64,000 nt of DNA from the NCBI GenBank assembly GCA_004154925.1, contig QJNS01000033.1, positions 1-64,000 of the forward strand, in the 5' to 3' direction. Shown here in pieces: positions 1-10,200 of the stretch. The notes below the pieces were generated by a model. It was not told the origin of the DNA and ran no database searches. It saw only the letters and a program-made list of their open reading frames with translations. Numbering within the stretch: the first letter of the stretch is position 1; each line of letters begins with the position of its first letter. This stretch comes from Monosporascus cannonballus. Taxonomy: Eukaryota; Ascomycota; Sordariomycetes; Xylariales. Made by a program: the position numbers and the translations under genes.

Positions 1-34
1 CCCCCCCCGATTTTCTGTCCCTCCATTCGGCATC

Positions 35-1452
35 ATGGACTTCTCCAACGTTTGCAACTGGTGGAGATTCGCCGTCCTCAACTACTCCTGGCTCTGGTTG
101 ATCCTCCACGCCGTCCTATCGACATATATGCTATCGTACGAGTACGTATGGCGACGTTTGATGGAACCCTCCATCGTATCCCACATAGGGCTGTACCATG
201 GATCAACCTATCGTATCGGCCTTCTTGTCATCATCCTCCCAGCCGTCCTCAAGCGTAAGTTCAGGTGAGAAGTCGAGAAGTCGAGAAATCGAATAATCAC
301 GCTTATCCACTTGCGACTCCGATTATTCACTTGCCCTACCCTTGTCTAATATGTGATTATTCAATTTTGCTAACTTTTTTCATAGTTGCCTGGATCTCGT
401 GCTGGCTTCCGTGCCTCTACTATACCTGGTTGAAGGATCGGAGCTGGACTTCAGGCTCGACGACAAAGCTGATCATGCAAGCCAACCGTAACTATGGGAC
501 GTCGCCCAATGCACCCCGAGACGCCGCTGGGAATCTCACCGTGGGTGTTTCTGGGCGACCGCGAACATGCCCCAAATGTCACAAGAGGTGCGGTGATCGA
601 GTATATCACGAAGACCAGTCTAATCGCTGTCTTCCGCTATTCGACCACTTTTGCAAGTTCATGAGGATCAGCGTCTACCTGAGGACCATGAAGCTGTACT
701 TGTATGTTCTCATCTTCCTGCCTTTGGATCTCATTGTCACCTTGGTGTTTGCCTCTCTTGCGACCGGCCAATCAACTGGCAGATCTACATGGATGTTTTG
801 CGTGCCAATCATCTGTGCATCACCTGTTCTGATCGAGGTCGCACTCGAAAACACCATAATTCAATGGTACCTCCTGGCTTGGAAGAATCAGCTTCATGGA
901 GAGGGGAGGTCGGTTACACTGGTGTTCAAGGTCCGGTTGCGTCATCAACGAACAATCCTCCGCTGCAAGCAGTATGACAACTTGAACCCCTGGGATCTGG
1001 GTTACAAAGAGAACCTCAGGCAAGCTCTCGGAGAGACTTGGCTTGTGGGGCTCTGCCCATGGATCCCTCCTGCTCGGGTTAGGAATTACTACAAGAATCC
1101 AGGGAGGGCGGCTGATTTCATCTTCCGCAAGGAAGTTTGGAATGATCAAAGGTTGTTCGTCAACGCACCACCGCCGCCACCGCCGCCCATGTTTACTGGA
1201 GTCGCTGTCGAGAGATCGGAACCAGTGGCAGGTCCATCTCGACAGCCACAGCCACAGCAGTCGCAGCAACAACGGCCAATGGCGATTGACTTCTTGGTGC
1301 CTCATCCCAGGGCGCAGCAAGAAGCGCAACCTCCAGAGCAGCAGCAACGTCGTGGCCTTAGCCGCCGGACAGGAGCACGGTCTTCAGCCGTTGAGCCTAG
1401 CTCAGAAGCCGATGGTACAGATCCTCGCCACCGTGGCAAGCGACCCCAGTAG
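35..1452 (+). CDS. Degenerate DHHC-type palmitoyltransferase-like membrane protein
   Basis: Two exons, 35-254 and 386-1452; the 131-bp intron has donor GTAAGT, a GCTAAC branch site and acceptor CATAG, and joins the frames exactly (428 aa). The ATG at 35 is chosen because the alternative ATG at 52 does not splice in frame. Hydrophobic segments lie near residues 12-32, 60-85, 145-170 and 180-200. Between them is a cysteine-rich stretch beginning CPKC and ending in FDHFC, followed by a conserved-looking YLRTMKLY. This matches the zf-DHHC layout (two membrane segments, CRD, two membrane segments). The canonical DHHC is DHFC: Asp, first His and the acyl-accepting Cys remain and the second His is replaced. 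Yeast Akr-type enzymes use DHYC and are active, so activity is possible but unproven. The tail (from about residue 300) is proline/glutamine-rich with a seven-proline run, probably disordered and cytosolic. Family assignment fairly sure; substrate unknown. Confidence 0.75.
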
Positions 1453-2135
1453 ACGGAGGCATTCGCGACCTTGGACACCAGCCCGGCTTTGGAGTACGCG
1501 CTCGGATAGACCAGACCAGACCAGACCATTTCCCGGAGTCCTTCCCTTGGAGCAACCACCCATTGGTCCCGATGCCCTTCCGAACAAGCTAAGTACCCCC
1601 CTTTCCCCCTGCCCCTTTCCCTTGCCCCTTTCCCTTGCCCCTTTCCCTTGCCCCTTCCCTTGTTATGTGATAGTCTACTGATGAAGTTTTACAGTGATGC
1701 AGGACAATGTTCCGCCATTTTGACCAGAGCTAAGTAACCCCCATCCCCTGCTTGATTACGTGATGATATACTGACTGCCATTAGGATTCTGTGACACCAT
1801 CGCCAGGTACCGGGCGATGGCATCTGTCCAAGAACACCGCAGCTGCTCCGGATAATGCACCATCGCTTTGGAGATCCGTCATTATCGCTCCAAGGCCGCT
1901 CTGATCCGAACACCGCAGCTGCCCCGGAAAACGCAATCATCCTTTGTGGCCTAGTCACACTCGCCTCAAAGTCGCTCGAGATCTGTCAAGAATACCGCAG
2001 CTGCCCCGGTCAATGCATCTTCCCTTGGGCCTAGTTGCCGTCGCCTCAAGGACATTCGAAATCTGTCAAGAACACCGCAGCTGCCCCGGATAATGCATCC
2101 CTGGTTGCTCCTTCTGGTCTGGTCTGGTCTGGTCT
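1453..2135. repeat. Repeat-rich spacer with short tandem repeats
   Basis: No convincing gene. It holds an (AGACC)4 tract near 1505-1527, a CCCTTTCCCTTGC-type repeat at about 1600-1665, and two intron-like stretches: 1590-1695, with a GTACCC donor and TTTACAG acceptor, and 1734-1785, with a GTAACC donor, ACTGAC branch and ATTAG acceptor. Next come four diverged copies of a 76-82-bp unit and a (GGTCT)4 tract at 2116-2135. The intron-like pieces may belong to the 3' UTR of the upstream gene or be remnants of a decayed gene. Confidence 0.6.
1822..2100. repeat. Four tandem copies of a ~80-bp unit
   Basis: The core ACCGCAGCTGCYCCGG recurs at 1836, 1912, 1994 and 2074, giving spacings of 76, 82 and 80 bp. 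Flanking words are shared between copies: CTGTC(A)AGAA before the core, and AATGCAYC after it in copies 1, 3 and 4. The last two copies are closest to each other. Frames are broken across the array, so it does not look like a protein repeat. Confidence 0.8.
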
Positions 2136-2341
2136 TGTCAGGTGCCAAGGTGCGGCCCCCTTTCCGGGGCCCAGCGACCCACCAGTTTGGCTCCAGTTTG
2201 TGTATATATAGGGGGGCTTCGCCCCCGAGTAGTTAGAAAAGGGCAGGCATTAATGGTCATCTATTTACTACCCATACTATGAACCACCTGCTGGGCTGCT
2301 TCTCCTGCCTCTCACTCCGTACTTTACCATTTTCCCTGACA
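2136..2341. mobile_element. Solo LTR, 206 bp, with GGTCT target duplication
   Basis: It begins TGTCAG and ends CTGACA, the inverted termini expected of an LTR. It is flanked directly by GGTCT at 2131-2135 and GGTCT at 2342-2346, a perfect 5-bp target-site duplication. A TATATATAGG motif and a GC hairpin (GGGGGC-TTC-GCCCCC) lie inside. A second copy is present at 15768-15997. No gag/pol coding sequence, primer-binding site or polypurine tract follows, so this is a solo LTR. One caution: the 5' flank is itself a (GGTCT)n tract. Confidence 0.85.
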
Positions 2342-2346
2342 GGTCT

Positions 2347-3992
2347 ATCTCCAAGGTCTCGGGTTCCGCTAGGAGTAGGATGGGGGGTCTGGATCGGGTG
2401 AGGGAGTGAGGGGAGCGCTGTTGGTGGGAGTGTTGGTGGTGTTTCTTTTGTTTCCGTATCTTACCAGTTTCCCGGTCGCTGCTCAGCACGATGTCTTGGA
2501 CGTACTGGAAGCGTTGTTGGTTTTTCCTGTTTTCTTATTTTGTGTCATGTCTTGTTATTGTCATGTAGGGGGTGGTTTTGTCTTGTCGGGTTTCTTTTGT
2601 CTTGTATGGATTAGGGGCTATGGTGGTTTCGTTGTACTTGTTGGCTTTGGGTCGCCTGGTTGTTCCGGCACATATCAGTCTTGGTCTACACGTTGGTATC
2701 TGCTTCGACATTCGCAACAGCCAGGGAGGTTCTGTGGTGGGATGCTCCCCTGTCGGTTCTGGCATGTATCGGCTCTGGCCTACTCGCTGGTACTGCTTCA
2801 ACATTCCCAACGGTCAGGAGATTCTATTTAGAGGGGTTCACCTGTCGGTCCTGTTCTTCTCGCCCGTATCTGCTTCAACACTCACGATAGTCAGGACGCT
2901 CCATTTGGAGGGGATGTTCTACCAAGTCAATTGAGATACTGCGATTTTCGCTCCACATCAAACGTTCCATTATACCCGTGTTGTAATCATATGAGTAGGT
3001 GTCACTTGTAGACTTTCACATTGAGAGGTCTAGCAGACACTGGCGAAGATCTATCTTCTTACGGGTCTGCTATGTGCGAAAGAGATGAGCTCTTAGCCTA
3101 CCGGATTTGAGTAGCTCGCTTACGCTCCACCGCGCAATGCATCATCTGGGACATGAGCGGTGCATGCTCACTCGAGACGACTGCCATCCCTCGAACCAGA
3201 CTCTAAATCGGCCTACTAGTTTGATGTTATAATTGGGGGCAGCATAGTTCGACGCCTCTGGCCTCTAGAGCCTAATGGGTACATCACGAATGTACTTATC
3301 CTCTTTCTAATGAGATTGAAAACCTGCCGGCGTTGCTGTGGTTATAATAAGGTGTTCAGGTTAAAAACGTATGGTGTCCGCTTACTAAGTACGCGTGGGG
3401 ATGAACTTTGCATGCTATGCAGGGAAAATTTCAAGTCATCCGGGGAACGTGCCGGAGATAGTGTCTCACCTACCGCAAGGGCAAACTACGACCCTGCTGA
3501 TGGTACGTAATATTTCAAGGGACTCTCGAGTCTCGACGACCGAACTGTCCCAAGCGGCTGAAGGGTCCCGCCGCCAGTAGACTAAACTCCGCCTCCCTGA
3601 GAGCTTTCATGCGGGGCTTCCTGTGTCACGAGCCAATAGGCGAGTTGCCAGAGACTGTTTTCGCGAAGTTCAGCCGGGAGTGGCTACACCAGTTTCCTCC
3701 CATTCGTGTTCTCGTCGCTTACGGTGGGGAAGCAGCGTGGGGAACTTTTGGACGAGTAGGTGTGCTGGGGGCTGGGCATCGTCGGTATGGCTCATTGCTT
3801 GTTTGCACTTGCATTCATGAAAAATGCTTAGCCCATGGGGGGGGGGATAAATATCACAGGTGTCGTCCCACCGGACATGGTTGTGTTCCTGTCCGTTTTC
3901 AGTCTCGCAAATCTACGTTGCGTATCCGACACCGCGCCGCCCTCACCGTCCCCCGAATCCTGACTGGAATTTGAGATCCATCAACCTCCAAA
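2347..3992. repeat. Spacer with a 3-copy ~92-bp tandem repeat at 2659-2916
   Basis: Three diverged units start at about 2659, 2751 and 2843. Units two and three open with TGTCGGT, and all share a CTGCTTCRACAYTC core; the third is truncated. The open frames of 70-140 codons across this stretch change frame between units and show no domain, so I do not call a gene. The rest (2920-3990) shows nothing recognisable except an AT-rich GATAAATATC near 3847, a possible TATA region for the downstream transporter. Confidence 0.6.
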
Positions 3993-5621
3993 ATGGCTTC
4001 TGCAACCGAGGTCGTCGAGCTGCAGCACGTGGACCTCACTCCGCTGCCGCAAGCACACAGGAAGAGCACGGATGCTTCTCGGCGGTCGAGCAGCAAAGAT
4101 GTGCCATCGTCGCCGGACCGGGAGTCGGACATGTCCCCGCTGCCGCCTCCAAACACGGCCGTCGACGTGATGCAGAGCTGGAACCACCCGCGCAGCAATA
4201 TCGTCCGGATTGCGGCTTGTTTTTGGTCGTTCACCGTTATGGGGGCTAACGATGCGGCATACGGCGTAAGATATCAAGCTATCGTTCTGCGCGCTTACCA
4301 GACTCGCTAACACTTATGACAGCCTCTCATCCCATATGTATGGCCCCACCACGGCTGCTTATGCGCACCGTGTCACGATTGATTAACACATACGTTACAG
4401 ATCCAAGAACACTATGGCCTGACGTATGTCATCGTCTCGCTGCTCTTCCTGTCCCCGTTCGTGGGGTATACGATCGCGGCCTTCCTGAACGATTGGCTTC
4501 ACCGCACGGGCGGCCAGCGCGGCGTGGGCTTCCTCTGCTCCCTCTGCCACCTGGCGGCGTATGTCATCATCGCCTGTCACCCACCTTACCCCGTGCTCGT
4601 CGTGGCTTTCATCCTCGCGGGTTTCGGCAACGGGGTCGCGGACGCCGCTTTTAACGCCTGGGTTGGCAACCTGAACCGCGCCAACGAGATGCTCGGATTT
4701 CTGCATGGCCTGTACGGCGTCGGTGCCGTGCTCTCCCCGTTGATCGCTACGTCGATGATTACCAAGGCTGGTCTGTCGTGGTACACCTGGTACTATATCA
4801 TGGTAGGTAGATATGACGGTGCACTTATGACAACGAAGTATCTGCTAATCAGTCCAATAGATAGGAATGGCAGCCGTCGAGATGATCAGCCTCACGACCT
4901 CCTTCTGGAAGGCGGATGCGCAGGAGTACAAAGACTCCCTGGCCAAGCACTCGGACTCGGCCAAGGGCAGCCTCAAGGATGCGCTCTTGAAGAAGCCCGC
5001 CGCCCGCGTGACGTGGCTGTGCGCGCTCTTCCTCCTCGGCTACGTCGGTATCGAGGTGGCGCTCGGGGGATGGATCGTCGAGTTCATGATTCAGGTGCGG
5101 CATGGCGAGGCCTTCGCTAGCGGTATGACGGCCACGGGCTTCTGGCTCGGCATCACGTTCGGGCGCATTATCCTCGGCTTCGTCACGCCCCGTATCGGGG
5201 AGAAGCTCGCAATTGCGGTGAGCTCAACTTACATCCCCCCATTCGTCCATCTTCTTACTGACGGCAACCGCAACAATAGATCTACCTCGCGCTGACGATC
5301 GGCTGCGAGCTGCTGTTCTGGCTGGTACCGCAGTTCATCGTGTCGGCCGTCGCCGTCGGCTTGCAGGGCTTCTTCCTCGGCCCCCTGTTCCCGGCCGCCG
5401 TCGTCGTCATGTCCAAGCTGCTGCCGCGCCACCTGCACGTCGGCGCTATCGGGTTCGCGGCGGCCTTCGGCGGCAGCGGCGCGGCCATCCTGCCGTTCGC
5501 CGTCGGCGCCATCGCCCAGGCTAAGGGCGTTCAGGTGCTGCAGCCCGTCATCCTCGCCCTGCTGGCCGTCATCCTGGGCGTCTGGTGTGGGCTCCCCCGC
5601 ATGCAGAAGAGGAAGGAGTGA
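3993..5621 (+). CDS. MFS transporter, BSC6-like
   Basis: Five exons: 3993-4265, 4323-4337, 4401-4802, 4861-5217 and 5280-5621, all joined in phase 0, giving 462 aa. Exon 2 is a 15-nt micro-exon encoding PLIPY; it is needed to connect GANDAAYG to IQEHYGLTY, the usual first-helix region of this family. The first ~65 residues are polar, Ser/Pro-rich and cytosolic. About twelve hydrophobic segments follow, with the central loop carrying KADAQEYKDSL. The protein resembles the fungal BSC6-type branch of the major facilitator superfamily, which is distantly related to FucP/MFSD4 sugar carriers. The substrate cannot be read from the sequence. The gene stands alone, far from the genes on both sides. 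Confidence 0.85.
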
Positions 5622-7228
5622 TTACATACCCAGGTCCCTAACTTTGACGATATTTGGGATGGGGCGGAAGAGCGTGTTGGTGCTTGTTTGTTGGTTGGGC
5701 CTTGGGGATATCTAGTTGTGTAATGTCATGATGGATAATTGTATACTTAGGGGCCATGGTTCCCGCAAAAGAGACAGCCCAAAATGTAGAACGGCTCTGG
5801 GGTGCTGCTCGCGTGAATTGCGTGGTAGCGCATATCGTAGGGCGGATGTTGCATCCGCCATACTTAGGAAGAACGAACCAAAAGGGATGGATTCCTTAAG
5901 CGCCTCATCGCCACTGATACCCTGTGAATCACTCTAAACCATGGGCAATATTTGTTGTGCATCCGGCTACCAGCCCTAACCTGACCGGTTAAATTCCCTC
6001 GCCGCTTAAACTTGGTATGTGGAATGTATCGCATAAGACCAAGTCCCTGAGTTGAGTATACGCATGGAGATATGAGGAACAAACTGGCAACGACGTCGGG
6101 GTGCTCAACCCCCGGGGACAATGGCCCGTAGTTACAGCGCTGGGGAGGGGGGGGGACCCGCTCCCGTCAACGGTTGTTCCGACTGTTCACCTGGATGTTG
6201 CTTGAGCTTATAAATTGAGGCACTTATTGAATTCCATAATATCCATGACGAGAAATCAAAGTGTGACTCGATATGTTAATAATTATGGGGGGTTGTATTG
6301 GTTCTCCAGCAGTTATGACTACATTGGTAGGACCGGCTATTGATGTAGCTTTCGCGTATTCGGTAAGTATGATAATTGAATTGAATGCAGGTTTCACCCC
6401 GCTTACGTGCTCGCACCCCTCATTATGCGCTAGGTATTCTTCCTAATTGGGGAGAGGGGGTGGGGGGGGGCCAGTGAATGAGGCAGCTAACCCATGACGA
6501 GTCTAGGTGCTCGCGGTGCTGTGCTGATATTAGGTTGACAGCTACCAAAACGCTGAACCATCCAAAAGTCGATCACGTAATGGGGCACAAGCACATGCAA
6601 GACATGCCTATTCGAGTACCGACCGCAAGCTACAGCGACAGCGTTACAACTACTAGTCTAGGTAGTACTAACTTGCCCGGCTAACACAGCTATTTGGTGT
6701 CTTGCCTACAGCTACACAGCTACCGCTATCGACTTTTCCGGCTCAGCTGTTGGCATCAATATCTGCTGACCTTCGGGGGGTGAGTGACGCAAGCTATATA
6801 TGCCTGATCTCGCTTAGCACGAGCCTATGGCTAACTTATGGCGTTGTGCAAGCAGTTGACACACGAGACGAGAGAGACTCGAACCGGCCTCACCGAAGAG
6901 ATATCAATGCGCGCCTTCGGCTTTGCCTTGACATTCGCCTCTCGCCCTTCGCCTTCGCCTTCGCCTTCGAGCTAGGGGTGGTATAAATCCACAAGTTACA
7001 TATACCCTACACAGAAACCCCCTAAGTTAGTAACCTCCCCCACCGTCATTCATTGTCTTTACATTTTTGGGGGCACGATACGTACGGTCTAGCATTACGT
7101 TACGCACATCGTCCGTCGTCGACCCCTGCGGCACCAGCGTCGCAATCTCGTGTAAACCCCTCACTCATACATTTCAATAGACTCGAGATCGACTTTGCTT
7201 CCTAGTCGCCATTCATTGATCCTTCACC
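5622..7228. other. Intergenic, nothing coding seen
   Basis: No supported gene. A short (TTCGCC)n microsatellite lies near 6920-6970, and G/C homopolymer patches occur at about 6145 and 6465. The last 200 bp are pyrimidine-rich and probably the promoter/5' UTR of the Blm10 gene. Confidence 0.5.
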
Positions 7229-10200
7229 ATGGACGACGGAGGCCTGGATCTGTCATCTGCCAATGCCCTCTCCGGCGCATCACAGTTCCTAAACAACACT
7301 TCCGCCGCCGAAACGATATCACGAGCAACCACCCCCGGTTTGCCGCAATCCGACGATGTATATGATAACAAGCGCTACCGGCCTCGAACCTTCGCGTACT
7401 TCAAGCTGTTGCCCTACCCGGTCGAGGAGGAGGCCGAGCGCGATGCCGCCTTGCAAGGCATACTGAAGCAACTCTACATAGCCGTCAAGGCTGAGGATTT
7501 CTCTCCTGGAGCTCTGCACTGGACACGCCAGCTTCAGGGATGGCTAGCTCTCAAGTTCGACATGCCTCGCGACCTGCGCGCGAGGCTTGCCAAGCTTTAT
7601 TTCCACCTCTCAATGGCCCCCGGTCTCGATAGCAGCACAGCTGATCGGTTCTCCAAGATGGTATCGACCTTAACTAGGTATGTCTTCTTGGCCGACTTCG
7701 TGCCTAACATCCCTTCTGCCCCGCCTCCTTAAGACGAAGAAGACTAATCCCCGTCACGAGCCACAGGAGAAAACAATGCCTAAAGCCCCAGGACGACTTA
7801 ATCCTTGACTGGAGACCGCTATGGAAGGAAATCAAGGCTTTGGTGCTTCCCGGCGAGACGCCTGCTCATCATTCCAGCCGGAGACGGGGGTTGAAGCATC
7901 TCTGGAAGCTATGTCTGCAGGCGCAGGCATACTTCGACCCTAGCGAGCGCCGCGCTATGCTGGAAGAAATTCTACCGTTCTTCAGCACATCCGACCTCCA
8001 GAATGCCTTTATTACCGTCGGCGTCCTGAACATCCTGATGCCTACCACACCTACGCCTCCTACCGAGCCACAGTCGCAGCCGTCCGACTTCCTACCCACC
8101 TTCTTCCACTTGTGGTCGTTGATGAATCGGTCCAAGGTATTCGACACGGCCTTCATCGACATGTTCTCGAGGTTAGCCAGGGACTTCCTTACCTGCCGCC
8201 ACGTCCCCTTTAGCGAACACGGCGTCTTTACGAGGGAGCAGTCCGACCTCATCTTCACGGCGATCCTCCGCTTAACCGAGATCCCCGTCGGCCAGGCGAA
8301 CTCTCCCTATACGTCGGTTGACTACTCGGCCGGCATGGGCATATTCCTGGAAAAGGACAAGAAGAGACATCCGATCTCGTACATCATAGCTCGCTGGATA
8401 GTCAACTCTCTATCCCCGCACTGCCTGGATAAGGAAAGCTCCGTGTTGAATGGATTGGAGGGCCTGATGGAGTCTGTCGATACTTTCTTTCACCCTTCAA
8501 ATCAGGGCTCATGGACCAATATGCTGGCCCAACTAACCTTTTACTTGACCGAGCTCTTCGTCTCGCGCTGGAATAAAGAGCAGAGGGGCGAGCAGGATAC
8601 TCCTCTTGACCGCCGCATTAACGCGGCCGTCAAGCAACGCTTCGTTCTAGGTCTGCGCGATGTCACCTTTATGGGAATGTTCGGCAAGAGCAACAAGGTA
8701 ACGGGCATGTATTTTGGTGCCTTGCAGAATCTCACGTACCTTGAGCCCGATTTAATGCTTCCCGGAGCCCTTCAGAGGTTCTATCCTAGTCTGCAGGGGC
8801 TGGTCGAGGTCCACCGGACCACCTCTAGCTTATGCGGCCTGCAGATGATTGCCAATGTCATGGCTACACAAAAGGGGTTCAGGGCTCATATCACGGCACT
8901 GCTCGCCTTGGCACTGCCGGGTATCGACGCAAATGATCTCAACAAGACACAGTATACCCTGAACTTCATCCAGACCGTCGCCTACAACATCCCCTTTGTC
9001 CCTCTCACCAAGGATAGTAATACAATCCATGATACGAGTTTGGCAATGCAATGGGTGCAGAGCGAGATGGAACGCATGGAGCGCGAGGGCCAAGATGTAA
9101 AGATCGATTATAGGAATGAGTTAAGCGACGAAGACGAGGCTAACATTGTCCGCTCTTCGACTGCCGGCTTTGGTGAATTTCTCATCGCTCTGCTGGGAAA
9201 AGTCTTCACTCTTCTGGAGAATTTGCCAGACTCCTCGCAGCTGCGTTCTGGATCTCCCGAAGACAACATCATTAACACGTTGCCGGCTGCCTTGACACCG
9301 ATGTTCGCCTCCCTATCTCCGGAGCTCTTCGACATTGCGGTGGAGAAACTGGCAACGTTCGTCTCGACCCACGTCGTACACCAGGCTAGGGACGCCATGG
9401 CGTGGATATGTAATGCCCTCTGCAAGGTGAACCCCGAGAAGACGCTCAAGGTGTTCATTCCTATGTTGATCGTGAATATCCGAAACGAGATTGACTACAA
9501 TGGCGCGGCGTCGGATCGCAGCAGCGGCACCGAAATCCTGCCTCGAGACAGGGCTCTCGTCTGGCACGTTAGTATCCTGAGCATGTGTACCGTACTGGTC
9601 GGCAGCGAGGTGCTCAAGTACAAGAAGGACCTCTTCGACATCGCGGAGTACATGCAAGAAAAATGCAGAGGTTTACCAGCAATCCATATCAGCAACTACG
9701 TCCACCACCTGCTACTCAACCTCACCCATACCTACCCAGTCGACAATGCCTTGTATGAGCCTAGCGTGTTTGAACGGGGACTAGATGTTGACGATTGGGG
9801 CAAGACGACCGCGCCTGGTGATTTGACCATTCGATGGCACCGACCGCTACCGGAGGAGATTCAATTTGCGGTCGAGCTCTTCGAATCCCAGGCGGGAGGT
9901 GCTATGCGAAGACTAGAGTCGCTCATGAGTGACGAGCCCCCGGTTAGCAGGAAGGGCAAGAACAAGGAGTGGTCCGATGAAGTCTCGCGTCAACTTACGC
10001 AGTTGCGGTTGGTGATATCGGGGATGGCGACTTTGTTCGACCCAAAGCGTGCTTCTGGAGAAACAAATGGGCATGTTAACGGTAATAATAATAAGCTCGA
10101 CACTGAAGGCGACGAGACGATGCAGGATGGCGAGGATGACGATGATGACAATGATCCGCTCGCCGAAGTAGGCGAAGACGACGAGACGAAACCCCAATTC

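Noticed and set aside
2406..2934. Overlapping 70-140-codon frames over the ~92-bp repeat
   Set aside because: The repeat units change frame, and the hydrophobic translations reflect T-rich DNA only.
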